Notes under the pieces: generated by a model
The model's input: only the letters and a program-made list of their open reading frames with translations
What the model was told of the DNA's origin: nothing
Database searches by the model: none
Assembly (NCBI GenBank): GCA_030427905.1
Contig: JAUICL010000001.1
Location: 806,001-870,000, forward strand
Length of the DNA stretch: 64,000 bases
Direction of reading: 5' to 3'
Source: Bacteroidia bacterium
Lineage (GTDB): Bacteria > Bacteroidota > Bacteroidia > Flavobacteriales_D > Cryomorphaceae
In this document: piece after piece, positions 1-9,434 of the stretch
Layout of the letters: the number at the start of each line of letters is the position of its first letter
How positions within the stretch are numbered: position 1 is the stretch's first letter
Position numbers and translations under genes: made by a program

Positions 1-1193
1 AGTACAGAGATCAAAAACTCTACGACGATGCGCTTCCATTCTGGAGAGTGGCATTTCAGACATGTCCTAAGAGTAGTAAGACCCTTTACATCGATGGAGC
101 TAAGTTTTACGGCGATATCCTAGATGAGATTTACGAAGATTCAACCAAAATTGATGTGCGCAACGCATATATCGATACTTTGATGATGGTGTACGATAAG
201 CGTATTGAAAATTTTGGAGAAGAAGGAAAAGTGCTTGGGTACAAAGGGGCTGATTTGTTTCAATACGACCGCTCTAGATCTTCTGAAGCCAACGCTATCT
301 TAAAGCGTTCGATGGAGTTACAGGGTAATGATACGGATGCTAAGGTGGCTTCAAAATACTATCAGTCACTATATGAGATGTACAAGATGGATGAAGCTAC
401 AAAGTCTGATTTGCTTGTAGAATACATGCCTGTACTAGAAATTTTGGATTACAATATCCTTAATACGGAAGATGAGAAACAAAGAAGCCGTTTCGAAAAA
501 GCCAAAGGCAACCTCGACGCATTCTTCATCAAAATCGCTGAATGTGATGACATCTACCGCATCCTTGGTGAGCGAATTGCCGAGTCGCCCAACGATATTG
601 AATTAAACAAGAAGGCACTCGCCGTAATGAATAAGCGTGACTGCTCAGACAATGAGCTTTATCTACAAGTAGCTGAACGCGTTTATGCAGATGAGCCTAC
701 TCAAGTGGCTGCCTACTCTATTGGGATTCAGAAATTGAAAGTAAAGGAGTATGCCGATGCTCTGAAGTACTTCGAAGAAGCTGTTGAACTCTGTGGAGAT
801 TGTGCGTACAGCAGTCAAATCCACCTGCGAGCAGGTCAAGCTGCTACGATTCTTGGAAGAGTGAGTACGGCAAAGTCTCACGCCAATAGCATCCTAGCAA
901 AAGAGCCCAAAAACGGAGAAGCCTATATTCTGATTGGTGATGCTATCGTAGGATCAGCTGCATCATGTGGAGATAAGCTTGGTTCTGGGGCTGTTTATTG
1001 GGTCGCAACCGACTACTACAACAAAGCAAAATCTGTTGATTCATCAGTAGCCGACAAAGCAAATCAGAAGATTGCTGGTTACAAAAAATACTTCCCAGAC
1101 AAGCAAGCCATCTTTTTTAATAACTTAGAGATAGGCGGAAAGTACACAGTAAGCTGCCTTGGTGAAACAACGACGATACGATCAAGTGACTAA
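1..1193 (+). CDS. TPR-repeat protein, 5' end outside the window
   Basis: The reading frame is open from the first bases and continues upstream, so this is the C-terminal part (about 397 residues) of a larger protein. A GTG at 48 is an internal valine rather than the start: the codons before it read smoothly as YRDQKLYDDALPFWRVAF, a TPR-like helix pair. The whole visible part consists of amphipathic helices of TPR type, for example around 690-880, where residues such as AEYA/ALKYFEEA alternate with short turns. Its end overlaps lptC by about 30 bases, which suggests translational coupling. TPR proteins next to lptC are common in Bacteroidota, and a role in outer-envelope assembly is possible, but the sequence alone gives no specific function. 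Confidence 0.85.
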   Translation, partial: YRDQKLYDDALPFWRVAFQTCPKSSKTLYIDGAKFYGDILDEIYEDSTKIDVRNAYIDTLMMVYDKRIENFGEEGKVLGYKGADLFQYDRSRSSEANAILKRSMELQGNDTDAKVASKYYQSLYEMYKMDEATKSDLLVEYMPVLEILDYNILNTEDEKQRSRFEKAKGNLDAFFIKIAECDDIYRILGERIAESPNDIELNKKALAVMNKRDCSDNELYLQVAERVYADEPTQVAAYSIGIQKLKVKEYADALKYFEEAVELCGDCAYSSQIHLRAGQAATILGRVSTAKSHANSILAKEPKNGEAYILIGDAIVGSAASCGDKLGSGAVYWVATDYYNKAKSVDSSVADKANQKIAGYKKYFPDKQAIFFNNLEIGGKYTVSCLGETTTIRSSD

Positions 1194-1761
1194 ATTCTCT
1201 AAGAGATATCGATTCTTATTCAAACTAACACCGGTTGCACTTGTGGCCGGTGTTTTGTTTTCGTGCTCGTCTAACGACTTGGAAGAAGTGCTCGAGTTTT
1301 CGGAAGGGCAGCTACTTCCGGTGCAAACCACCCGAAATGTGACCTACACCTACACCGATTCGGGACGAGTCAAAAATACCTTGGAAGCTGCTTTGATGGA
1401 GAGATTCCAACAAGGCGATTCTACATACAGCAATCTTTCTGGTGGGTTTGCCCTAACTTTTTATACTGCCAATGGCAATTTTGATGGCAGATTGACGGCT
1501 AAGAATGGAATGATCTCCAACAACAACGGCTTGATGGTGGCGCGAGATTCAGTGGTGTTTGTCAATCGAGATGGCGAAACCCTGCATACCGAAGAGCTGA
1601 CTTGGTACCAGGATAGCGCTAAGGTATTTACAGATAAATTTGTGACCATAGAGCGAAAGGAAGCCGTGATATACGGAAAAGGCTTGGAGTCAAATCAGAA
1701 TTTTACGAACTATGTGATTAATGAAGTCACAGGATTAATTAATATTGACGAAGATGAGTAA
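1162..1761 (+). CDS. lptC: LPS export protein LptC (YrbK family)
   Basis: This is a protein of about 200 residues with an N-terminal membrane segment that ends in a lipobox-like LFSC near residue 35, followed by an all-beta periplasmic domain. The order of motifs, an acidic patch (LEEVLEF), then TTRNVTYTYTDSG, then a repeated beta pattern ending in NFTNYVINEVTG, matches the LptC/YrbK family, which carries lipopolysaccharide from the inner-membrane LptBFG transporter towards LptA. GTG at 1162 or TTG at 1159 are the only starts that keep the membrane segment. The gene overlaps the preceding TPR gene, and the next gene starts inside its 3' end, so the three are probably co-translated. The family call is from recalled motifs and is fairly secure. 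Confidence 0.8.
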   Translation: MKQRRYDQVTKFSKRYRFLFKLTPVALVAGVLFSCSSNDLEEVLEFSEGQLLPVQTTRNVTYTYTDSGRVKNTLEAALMERFQQGDSTYSNLSGGFALTFYTANGNFDGRLTAKNGMISNNNGLMVARDSVVFVNRDGETLHTEELTWYQDSAKVFTDKFVTIERKEAVIYGKGLESNQNFTNYVINEVTGLINIDEDE

Positions 1762-1993
1762 GGAAAAAGATCAAAAGCGATTTCAAACGGTGAGCAAAGT
1801 GATGGAGAAGTTTTGGCTCGCAACGGCTATCGTTTCCTTTGTCTTTGTACTGTACGTGTTCTACCAGAGTGGTGGAATTAATGGACAGAACGTTCAATAT
1901 TTGGTTTTTCCGTTGCTCGCAGGTGTCATGTATGCATTTAGGAAGACCTTTCGAACCCGAATGGAAAAACAGCAAAAATCTGATTCAGAATAA
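1754..1993 (+). CDS. small two-helix membrane protein
   Basis: This 79-residue protein starts at ATG 1754, eight bases inside the end of lptC. A TTG at 1748 or earlier is possible but not needed. A charged N-terminus (MSKEKDQKRF) is followed by two hydrophobic segments, roughly residues 17-36 and 46-62, and a basic C-terminal tail. I recognise no domain. Its place between lptC and a CorC/CNNM-type gene, with overlap on one side and 5 bases on the other, says it belongs to this operon. Similar tiny membrane proteins sit here in other Bacteroidota as far as I recall, but no function is known to me. Confidence 0.75.
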   Translation: MSKEKDQKRFQTVSKVMEKFWLATAIVSFVFVLYVFYQSGGINGQNVQYLVFPLLAGVMYAFRKTFRTRMEKQQKSDSE

Positions 1994-1998
1994 TCGTG

Positions 1999-3261
1999 AT
2001 GGAAATCGTCATAATTGTTGCAGTCTCCCTGCTATTCTCGGCTTTCTTTTCGGGAATGGAGATCGCTTTTTTGACATCAAACAAGCTCAAGATTGAGCTC
2101 GACAATAAACAGGGCGTTCTCTCGGCAAAGATTATTTCAAGATTCATAAAGCAGCCATCCAAGTTTATTGGAAGCATGCTGGTAGGAAACAATGTGGCCT
2201 TGGTTCTCTATGGGATTTTTATGGCAGAACTCTTAGATCCCGTTTTTAGAGACTGGGGTCTCACGGGTGTTTGGGCGCTTTTGGCTCAAACCTTGGTGTC
2301 GACGATTGTCATACTTTTTGGAGGCGAATTTGTGCCCAAAACCCTATTTCGGATTAATTCGAATTTTATCCTCGGCATTTTCGCTATTCCACTTCAGATT
2401 CTATACTACATTCTCTGGATACCGATGTTCCTGATGGTTGGGCTATCTGAACTCATTTTAAAGTATTTGTTTAGAGTGGATACTTCAGACCAAGATGTAG
2501 CTCTGACGCGGGTAGACTTGAATAACTATGTCAGAGAAATCAGCAGTTCCGCAGAAAGTAAGGAAGATGAGATAGATCACGAGCTTCAACTCTTTCAGAA
2601 TGCACTCGAGTTCTCGAAAGTGAAAGCCCGAGATTGTATGGTGCCCCGTACAGAAATCTGTGCTGTTTCTTTGGAAGAATCAGTTGAGAATCTCCGCGAG
2701 CAATTCGTAGAATCGGGGTACTCCAAAATCTTGGTTTATCGCGATAATATTGACAATATAATCGGGTACGTTAATTCTTCTCAACTTTTTGAGCTCCCCG
2801 AATCGGTTAAGCATATGCTGGTTCCAGTCATCTTTGTACCCGAGACTATTTCGGCTCAGGAAGTACTCGAAATGCTGATTCACAAAAACAAGAACCTGGC
2901 TGTTGTTCTCGATGAATTTGGCGGAACGAGTGGAATACTTACAATCGAAGACATTATTGAAGAGATTTTTGGTGATATCGAAGATGAGCACGATAATGAA
3001 GAGTTGCTAGAAGAGGAAATCAATGAGCACAAATACCATTTCGCAGGACGTCTTGAAATAGACTACATCAACGACAAGTATAAAATTGGTCTACCAGAAG
3101 GCGAAGAGTACGAGACTTTAGCCGGACTGATCCTCCATGAATCTGAGCAAATTCCAGAGCTCAATACCATCATTCGTATTGATCAATTTCAATTAAAAGT
3201 AACAGGTGTGACTAACGTGCGTATAGAAAGTGTTTTGGTCGAGATAATGCCCGTCGAATAG
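1999..3261 (+). CDS. CNNM/CorC-type transporter (DUF21, CBS pair, CorC_HlyC domain)
   Basis: This 420-residue protein has an N-terminal DUF21/CNNM membrane domain (four hydrophobic segments within about residues 1-150, with the typical SAFFSGMEIAF opening), then a CBS-domain pair at about 200-330 (MVPRTEICAV and VVLDEFGGTSGILTIEDI are its hallmarks) and a C-terminal CorC_HlyC domain. Members of this family are linked to Mg2+ or Co2+ efflux, and older annotation calls them hemolysins. GldE, encoded at 36041-37402 in this window, is a paralogue with the same domain order. ATG 1999 is preferred over the GTG at 1996. The substrate cannot be told from sequence. Confidence 0.88.
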   Translation: MEIVIIVAVSLLFSAFFSGMEIAFLTSNKLKIELDNKQGVLSAKIISRFIKQPSKFIGSMLVGNNVALVLYGIFMAELLDPVFRDWGLTGVWALLAQTLVSTIVILFGGEFVPKTLFRINSNFILGIFAIPLQILYYILWIPMFLMVGLSELILKYLFRVDTSDQDVALTRVDLNNYVREISSSAESKEDEIDHELQLFQNALEFSKVKARDCMVPRTEICAVSLEESVENLREQFVESGYSKILVYRDNIDNIIGYVNSSQLFELPESVKHMLVPVIFVPETISAQEVLEMLIHKNKNLAVVLDEFGGTSGILTIEDIIEEIFGDIEDEHDNEELLEEEINEHKYHFAGRLEIDYINDKYKIGLPEGEEYETLAGLILHESEQIPELNTIIRIDQFQLKVTGVTNVRIESVLVEIMPVE

Positions 3262-3292
3262 TTTATTTCGATCAATGATATTTGTATATTCG
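3262..3292 (+). promoter_or_regulatory. candidate promoter of the PpiD/SurA-like gene
   Basis: A -33 box TTTA at 3262-3265 is followed after exactly 19 bases by TATATTCG at 3285-3292, close to the Bacteroidota consensus TTTG-N19-TAnnTTTG. Predicted transcription would begin near 3296, leaving about 20 bases before the ATG at 3317. Confidence 0.5.
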
Positions 3293-3316
3293 CAACCTTC
3301 TTAAAAAGCAGAATTA

Positions 3317-5398
3317 ATGGCAGCTATAGGAAAAATCCGTGAGCAATCGACCCTTCTATTAATTATTATCGGTGGGGCCATGGTAGCATTCGTTCTTGGC
3401 GACCTCATGTCCAATAATGGTGGAGGCGTTCAGGATCAGTATGTTGGTGAAGTATTTGGTGAAGAGATCAATATGATCGATTACGAACGTCGCGTTGAAG
3501 CTGAAAAGCAGAGCTTGGCTAGTATTGGTCAGTCTGTTTCAAGTGCACAAGAGCAACAAATTCGAAACCAAGTGTGGAACGCAATGATTCAAGAGCGAAT
3601 CATGTACACCGAGATGAACAAAATCGGAATGCGGATCGGACAAGAAGAGTTCGATGATGTGCGTTTTGGAGAGAATATTCGATCTGATTTTAGAACGAAT
3701 CAGACTTTCCTCAATGAGAATGGACAGTTTGACCCACAATTGGTTCAAAACTACTTTGCGTTCTTAAAGACTGATTACCCACTTTACTACGAAACTCAAG
3801 TTAATCGTATTGTAAACGAAAGACTTTATCAGAAGTATAATAACTTGGTGAAAGATGGTGTTTACAGCAACTCTATAGATGCGAAAGACGAGTACTTCCG
3901 CCAGGAGCGAAAAGTAAACTTCAACTATGTAGTAAAGGAGTTTAGCAGCCTTGAAGATAGTTTGGTGGATGTGAGTGAAGCAGACTTGAAAGCTTTCTAC
4001 AACAAGCACAAGGATGATGGCAGATTTGATAAAGATGCCTACACATCGGTTGAGTTCGTTGTTTTCGATGTAGCGCCTACAGCCGAAGATGAAGAAGAGA
4101 TCAAAGAAGAGCTAAGCTCGTACATGACCGAGTTTAAGAATGCTGACAATGACTCTATTTTCGTATTGAGAAATAGCGATACGCGAAATGCAGCACTTCG
4201 TGAACTCAATGCCAATGGCGATGAAGAGCTTCAAGCCATGATGGATGCAGCTCAAGAAGGCGATGTGATTGGACCTTATAAAAAGGGGAATAGCTACGCC
4301 ATCGCTAAAGTGATTGAAGTAGGAACGGAAGAGCAAGCTACAGCTAGACACATTTTGTTGTCTAACCAGACTGAGCCAGACATGGAAGTGCTTAAGACAC
4401 GTGCCGACAGCATTAAGCGAGTGATCCAGAAGAATGACAATTTCGAAGAAATGGTCGTTGAGTTCAGCGAAGATCCAGGATCTAAAGATAAAGGTGGGGT
4501 TTACGAGTGGTTTGATCGCCAGACAATGGTTGAGCCTTTCACTGAAGCTTCATTTGATAAGCCAATTGGATCAATCAATATTGTTGAGACCACTTATGGA
4601 ATTCACATTGTTGAGCCACTGGAAAGACGCGAAGCGAATGTGATCAAAGGGCGTGAAGTAGATGCGCGTATTGAGCCGTCAAACAATACTTTCAATGCCG
4701 TTTACGACGAAGCGAATGAGTTTTCAATCGCTGCTGAGAATATTGACGGTATGATGGAACTTGCCAATGAGCGCGGGTATGAGCTTAAGGAAGGTAAAGA
4801 GATTACGGGCCAGGCGAGAAACCTACCAGGTGTAGCTAATTCAGCTGAAGCCGTGCGTTGGACACACAAGAGAGAAACTGAAGTTGGAGCGGTTAGCCAG
4901 CCATTTGAGTTCGATCGTAAGATTGTGGTTGTAGGCTTGAAGAGCCGTTTCAAAGGTGGTTTAGCTGATTTTGAATCGGTAAAAGAAGACATTAAACCAG
5001 AAGTGATTCGCGAGAAGAAAGTAGCGATGTTTAAAGCAGATATGGACGGAAAAGGTGTAGATGCATTGCAATCTGAGCTTGGACTTCCTCTGAAGAACGC
5101 TGTGAACGCTACAGGAAGCCGTCCAACACTAGCTGGTGGTGCCAATGAGCCTTACATTGTTGGATATGCACTTACCTTGAACGCAGGCGACGAGAGCCCA
5201 GCTCTTGAAGGAGTGAAAGGAGTTTATGTAATCCGAGTAAACTCGAAAGACGAAATTGAACCGAGAGAAGAATACGTGACTTACCAAGACGAACTAGCAG
5301 AACGCAAGTCAAATAGCATGAGTACATACAACAATGGTGTGTACAGAGCGCTAAGAGACTTTGCTGATGTGAAAGACGAAAGGTCAAGCGTGTATTAA
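3317..5398 (+). CDS. membrane-anchored peptidyl-prolyl isomerase (PpiD/SurA-like)
   Basis: This 693-residue protein has one N-terminal membrane anchor (about residues 12-30, LLLIIIGGAMVAFVLG), a helical SurA_N/PpiD-like chaperone region, a parvulin rotamase domain at about 340-437 (ATARHILLSN ... GGVYEWF ... TTYGIHIVEP) and a C-terminal segment. It should act in the periplasm on outer-membrane proteins in transit, like E. coli PpiD. The rotamase keeps the family's HILL and the later GIHIV signature. A conserved neighbourhood with lptC fits an envelope role. It has its own candidate promoter and ends in a strong terminator, so it can be expressed apart from the preceding genes. Confidence 0.88.
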   Translation: MAAIGKIREQSTLLLIIIGGAMVAFVLGDLMSNNGGGVQDQYVGEVFGEEINMIDYERRVEAEKQSLASIGQSVSSAQEQQIRNQVWNAMIQERIMYTEMNKIGMRIGQEEFDDVRFGENIRSDFRTNQTFLNENGQFDPQLVQNYFAFLKTDYPLYYETQVNRIVNERLYQKYNNLVKDGVYSNSIDAKDEYFRQERKVNFNYVVKEFSSLEDSLVDVSEADLKAFYNKHKDDGRFDKDAYTSVEFVVFDVAPTAEDEEEIKEELSSYMTEFKNADNDSIFVLRNSDTRNAALRELNANGDEELQAMMDAAQEGDVIGPYKKGNSYAIAKVIEVGTEEQATARHILLSNQTEPDMEVLKTRADSIKRVIQKNDNFEEMVVEFSEDPGSKDKGGVYEWFDRQTMVEPFTEASFDKPIGSINIVETTYGIHIVEPLERREANVIKGREVDARIEPSNNTFNAVYDEANEFSIAAENIDGMMELANERGYELKEGKEITGQARNLPGVANSAEAVRWTHKRETEVGAVSQPFEFDRKIVVVGLKSRFKGGLADFESVKEDIKPEVIREKKVAMFKADMDGKGVDALQSELGLPLKNAVNATGSRPTLAGGANEPYIVGYALTLNAGDESPALEGVKGVYVIRVNSKDEIEPREEYVTYQDELAERKSNSMSTYNNGVYRALRDFADVKDERSSVY

Positions 5399-5421
5399 TC
5401 ATCAAGTGATTATTTGATAAG

Positions 5422-5455
5422 AAGGCCTGTCGATTGTTCGACAGGCCTTTTTTTT
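5422..5455 (+). terminator. rho-independent terminator after the isomerase gene
   Basis: A perfect 12-bp stem (5422-5433 with 5438-5449) with a 4-base loop is followed by a run of T ending at 5455. It lies 23 bases after the stop codon at 5398. On the minus strand the T-run is missing, so it acts mainly for the plus strand. Confidence 0.9.
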
Positions 5456-5467
5456 GTGCTGGGTTTT

Positions 5468-5713
5468 ACTTCCCTGATTAGAGTTGACTGTTTATCATCT
5501 GCCAATTTTCAATTATTCATTGTCCATTCGTTTGGTCTCGTCCTTACAGGACTTTTTCTAATTCGTGTTTCATCGCAACCGGTTTCACCGAATGCTCGAG
5601 TTTTTTCGCCCCTTCAGGGCTCACCAGGAAAATCAGCGCTTTGGACATGTACTTCCCTGATTAGCATTGACCCATTGTCAATTATCACATGTTCATTGTC
5701 AATTCGTTTCTGC
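5468..5713. repeat. imperfect direct repeat in a gene-free gap
   Basis: The interval 5399-5777 holds no credible gene. Two copies of a unit of about 60 bases lie at about 5468-5535 and 5651-5710. Both begin with the identical 14-mer ACTTCCCTGATTAG and end with a near-identical CATTGTC(C/A)ATTCGTTT. Between them are two small hairpin-forming motifs, GTCCT/AGGAC at 5531-5543 and GCCC/GGGC near 5608-5620. This looks like a degenerate intergenic repeat element; nothing in it codes for a transposase. Confidence 0.5.
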
Positions 5714-5777
5714 CCTAAGAAGCATACTGCTCCATTTGTTTCTAGCATCTCATCATAACCAGAACGATGCGAATAGA

Positions 5778-7097
5778 CTAACGCAGTATAACCAATCGCT
5801 CAGTATCGAGCTTAAGAAGGATAAAAAGGAGAATAGTGAACCCCCAGAGCGATGACCCACCATAACTAAAGAAGGGTAACGGAATTCCGATTACGGGAGC
5901 CAAACCGATGGCCATACCCACATTGATCAGCAAGTGCATAAACAGAATGCAGGCTACACAGTATCCATAAATTCGGGTGAATTTAGATCGCTGTCTCTCC
6001 GCGATAAAAATGAGCCGCAGCATCAGGATTACAAACATCAAAACAACAAAGGTACTTCCCGCAAAACCCCATTCTTCACCAATGGTACAGAAGATAAAGT
6101 CGGTGCTTTGCATGGGGACATACTTGTACTTTGTTAGCGTTCCGTCAAGATAACCCTTGCCGAGTAAGCCACCGGAACCAATTGCCGTTTTCGACTGCTT
6201 TACATTGTAGCCAGCTCCCTGCGGGTCTTCTTCAAGCCCAAGGAGAATGTTGATCCGAATCTTTTGGTGTGGTTCAAGTACATTTTCGAAAATTTGATCG
6301 AGCGTACCGATAAAGAGCAAGCTTCCAAGCGCTGTACCTACTAGGAGAACCTGATTTCGCTTTCTGAATCGCGGTCTCACAAATCGTCTAATTCCGAAGA
6401 AAACCGCAACGGTTATCACCGCGATCAAAATCATCAGGAAGTAATGTCCGGGCATCGAAAAGGAGCCAAATTCAACATCAGTAGCTTTGAGCAAAAGCGA
6501 AAGAACCGATAAAGTCATGGCTAAGAGCCCGAGGAGCAAGATGTTCCCAGAAAGCCCCTCTCGGTAGAGAACGAGTACATAGGCTGTAAAAACCAGAACT
6601 GTACCCGTATCGGGCTGAAGAAGAATAAGCAAGGCTGGTAGCGCAAGTATTCCTACAGATGTTGCTTTGGTTCTGAAATTCTCAATACGCACATTTGCTT
6701 GGTTGAGGTAATAGGCTAGCATCAGACTGGTCCCCAACTTAGCGAATTCCGAAGGCTGAATTCCAAAGCTTCCAAAGCCAAACCAAGCCTTAGCTCCGTT
6801 TACTTCCTTACCAAAGATCAATACCAGTATCAAGAGAAAGGTGGTGACGCCATAGATCGCCGGAGCAGATCTCCGAATAAAGTCGCCATCGAAAAGCATA
6901 ATCACTGAAGCGAGCACTCCCGCGGTAATAATCCAGATAAACTGCTTTCCGTACTCCTGTGTATTGTCAAAGATGGATGGATGATCAACGTTGTAGCTAG
7001 CAGAGTATATATTCAGCCAACCCATGAGAAGTAGCAGGGCGAAAAGTCCAACGGTGAACCAATCCAAATTTTTAATTATGCTACTCTGTCTTCCCAT
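5778..7097 (-). CDS. rodA: SEDS peptidoglycan polymerase RodA
   Basis: RodA is the SEDS-family glycosyltransferase that polymerises peptidoglycan with PBP2 during cell elongation. The 439 residues form about ten membrane segments. The signature LQPDTGTVLVF and the C-terminal GIPLPFFSYGGSS are intact, as is the GGLLGKGYLDGT loop. It is the last gene of the purH-mreBCD-mrdA-rodA transcription unit and begins 4 bases after mrdA ends. A somewhat longer central loop with basic residues (RRFVRPRFRKRN) is normal for Bacteroidota RodA. No clear terminator follows on this strand. Confidence 0.95.
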   Translation of the reverse strand: MGRQSSIIKNLDWFTVGLFALLLLMGWLNIYSASYNVDHPSIFDNTQEYGKQFIWIITAGVLASVIMLFDGDFIRRSAPAIYGVTTFLLILVLIFGKEVNGAKAWFGFGSFGIQPSEFAKLGTSLMLAYYLNQANVRIENFRTKATSVGILALPALLILLQPDTGTVLVFTAYVLVLYREGLSGNILLLGLLAMTLSVLSLLLKATDVEFGSFSMPGHYFLMILIAVITVAVFFGIRRFVRPRFRKRNQVLLVGTALGSLLFIGTLDQIFENVLEPHQKIRINILLGLEEDPQGAGYNVKQSKTAIGSGGLLGKGYLDGTLTKYKYVPMQSTDFIFCTIGEEWGFAGSTFVVLMFVILMLRLIFIAERQRSKFTRIYGYCVACILFMHLLINVGMAIGLAPVIGIPLPFFSYGGSSLWGFTILLFILLKLDTERLVILR

Positions 7098-7101
7098 TCA
7101 A

Positions 7102-8910
7102 TCAGTCATTGTGGAGTAAGTCGGCTTCCGTCATGCGAGTTTCAACCCAGGGTCTCGTGATGGTGTCGGTTAGGTACTTTTCAATCATCAAGCTCGTAAT
7201 TGGTGCTGCCCACGTCGATCCAAATCCAACATTTTCAACATACACAGCTACAGCAATCTTTGGATCATCTTTCGGTGCAAAAGCAATGAAAATGGAGTGG
7301 TCTTTTCCGTGTGGGTTTTGAGCAGTACCTGTCTTCCCACAGATTTCGATGTCTTTTGAAAAGCGCACTCCGCGCCCAGTACCCGATTCAATTACGCGAT
7401 ACATTCCATCGATCACGCTCTCGTAGTGCTCAGGAGAAATACCCGTATGGTGCTTTTCGGTATAAGTGGAATCGGAAATTCCTTGGCCGTCTATTTTACG
7501 AATGATGTGCGGAGTGTAGTACCATCCACGATTGGCAATGGTTGCACAAAAGTTGGCCATTTGGATCGGAGTCACACCCAACTCACCCTGACCGATGGCT
7601 AGGGAAATGATGGTGTGCGCATTCCAATGGTGACGACCATAAAACTTATCGTAGTACGTAGATTCAGGTACGAAGCCACTGATCTCACTCGTCATATCTA
7701 CCATTAGCCTGCTTCCCAATCCAAATTTTTCGAGATAATTTCTCCAAACGATATAGCCTTCTTCGCTGTTTTCGTACTTGTCTAGAACCCGCTTAAAGAC
7801 ATTGCAGTAATAGGCATTACAGCTGGTCTGAACGCTAAACTTCAGATCTACCGGTGAGCTGTGAGCATGACAGCCCAAGCGCCGACCTGAGTAATAATAA
7901 CCACCATTGCAAGAGAAACGCGTATGCTCATCGATTACACCTTCTTCCAAACCAATAAGCCCCTGTATAAGCTTGAATGTCGAACCCGGAGGGTAGCGTG
8001 CCATGAGCGCCCGGTTAAAAAGCGGCTTCAAAGTATCGCGGCTCAGTTTTCCGTAATTCTCTCCACGTACACGCCCAACCAAAAGGTTTGGGTCGTAATT
8101 GGGATTTGTCACCAAAGTCAAGATTTCTCCCGTCTTTGGCTCTATGGCTACGATACTTCCTCGCTTATTTTGCATAAGCAGCTCGCCGTATTCTTGAAGA
8201 TCCAGATCAAGACTTGACTCGAGATTTTTACCCGATTGGGCGGCTGTATCGATAGCTCCACCAGCGAAGGGTCCTTGCTCATTGTTGTGCACATCTACCA
8301 GAACATATCTCTTTCCTCGCTGGCCACGGAGGGCTTCTTCATAAATGCTCTCGACACCATTGGCCCCGATGTAGTCACCCCGCTCGTAGTAGCTGTTCTT
8401 CTCGATAATGCTTGGCGTTACTTCACTTACATAGCCCATACTGTGGGCAGCCACTGGCTTGGGGTAGAAACGCAGTGTTCTAGGAACCCCGTAAAAACCA
8501 TTGAAACGGTGCAAATTCTCCGCAATATTTACATAGTCGCTAGCTGGTATCTGCTTTTGAAAAATAGAAGGCTTGTAACGGCTGTAGGCTTTGGCTTCAT
8601 TGATTTGCGATCGAAAAAGAGCCGTGTCTATCTCAAGAAGTTCGCATAAGGCCAAAGTATCCAAGTCTTTTACTTCCTTGGGAATAACCATGAGATCGTA
8701 AACGGCCGTATTGGCCACCACCAACTTTCCATTTCGGTCGTAAATCAAGCCACGAGCTGGGTATTCCGTAATGGTTCTCTCCGATGCCCTTGCGGCCATT
8801 TGTTTCCACTTGTCATCTACCACCTGGAGAATAAACAAACGGATAGAAAAGATGACACCGACGGTGATGAAAATGAAAATGATAACGAATTTTCGTTCAC
8901 TCAAATTCAT
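7102..8910 (-). CDS. mrdA: penicillin-binding protein 2
   Basis: This 602-residue protein is the class B transpeptidase that partners RodA in the elongasome. One N-terminal membrane anchor (about residues 8-28) is followed by a pedestal domain starting at RGLIYDRNG and the transpeptidase domain. The three active-site motifs are visible: SxxK as PPGSTFK near residue 306, SxN as TSCNAYY, and KTGT near residue 525. The start overlaps the mreD stop by 4 bases (ATGA), a sign of coupling. All catalytic residues are present, so it should be active and a beta-lactam target. Confidence 0.95.
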   Translation of the reverse strand: MNLSERKFVIIFIFITVGVIFSIRLFILQVVDDKWKQMAARASERTITEYPARGLIYDRNGKLVVANTAVYDLMVIPKEVKDLDTLALCELLEIDTALFRSQINEAKAYSRYKPSIFQKQIPASDYVNIAENLHRFNGFYGVPRTLRFYPKPVAAHSMGYVSEVTPSIIEKNSYYERGDYIGANGVESIYEEALRGQRGKRYVLVDVHNNEQGPFAGGAIDTAAQSGKNLESSLDLDLQEYGELLMQNKRGSIVAIEPKTGEILTLVTNPNYDPNLLVGRVRGENYGKLSRDTLKPLFNRALMARYPPGSTFKLIQGLIGLEEGVIDEHTRFSCNGGYYYSGRRLGCHAHSSPVDLKFSVQTSCNAYYCNVFKRVLDKYENSEEGYIVWRNYLEKFGLGSRLMVDMTSEISGFVPESTYYDKFYGRHHWNAHTIISLAIGQGELGVTPIQMANFCATIANRGWYYTPHIIRKIDGQGISDSTYTEKHHTGISPEHYESVIDGMYRVIESGTGRGVRFSKDIEICGKTGTAQNPHGKDHSIFIAFAPKDDPKIAVAVYVENVGFGSTWAAPITSLMIEKYLTDTITRPWVETRMTEADLLHND

Positions 8911-9434
8911 ATGATGGTACTTGATCTACGTGTTGAAACAAGGTACTGGGCAAGTATGGCCAGAACGAGTGTGAAGGCAGCACTTATCAAAGCGCGAACG
9001 AGGGTGTGGAAGAAGCCTGTAAACGAGTAGACTTCAATAAAGAACAGCCACACGTGATGGATCAATATCAGTACGCCGGCATATTTCAGATACCAGGACA
9101 ACCCTAGGTCAGCTATGGTTGGTTTTACGCCAAACTCGTACCCATCTCTAGGTGCAATCCACTTGAGCAATACAGGGCGCATAAAGGCGAGCAAGACGGT
9201 AGCCGATGCGTGAATACCCAAGGTATTGGTAAACATATCGATTGATAGACCCACAACCAATCCGATGATCAGCTCAAGCCAACGCGGCGTTTCAAGCGGA
9301 AGAAGCAGGATAATAATCACGTAGAGATAGGGGATAGCCATGCCATCCATCAGCGAAGCATCGTTTAAGATGATTCCTTGAAAAAGAACCATGATCACGA
9401 AGCGACCTATATTTCTAACGACTTCATTGAGCAT
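8907..9434 (-). CDS. mreD: rod shape-determining protein MreD
   Basis: This 175-residue integral membrane protein has about five hydrophobic segments and no catalytic motif, as expected for MreD, a scaffold that links MreC to the elongation machinery. Identification rests on size, topology and position: it overlaps mreC upstream by 11 bases and mrdA downstream by 4. Sequence conservation in MreD is weak, so the operon context carries much of the call. Confidence 0.9.
   Translation of the reverse strand: MLNEVVRNIGRFVIMVLFQGIILNDASLMDGMAIPYLYVIIILLLPLETPRWLELIIGLVVGLSIDMFTNTLGIHASATVLLAFMRPVLLKWIAPRDGYEFGVKPTIADLGLSWYLKYAGVLILIHHVWLFFIEVYSFTGFFHTLVRALISAAFTLVLAILAQYLVSTRRSSTII

Noticed and set aside
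5414-5758. Open frame of 114 codons on the plus strand in the gap after the isomerase gene
   Set aside because: It runs through the terminator stem and the direct repeats, has no family resemblance or promoter, and its composition is not protein-like.
8236-8649. Open frames opposite mrdA and mreC, including 9544-10053
   Set aside because: They are antisense shadows without a recognisable fold, and the minus-strand genes have intact motifs.
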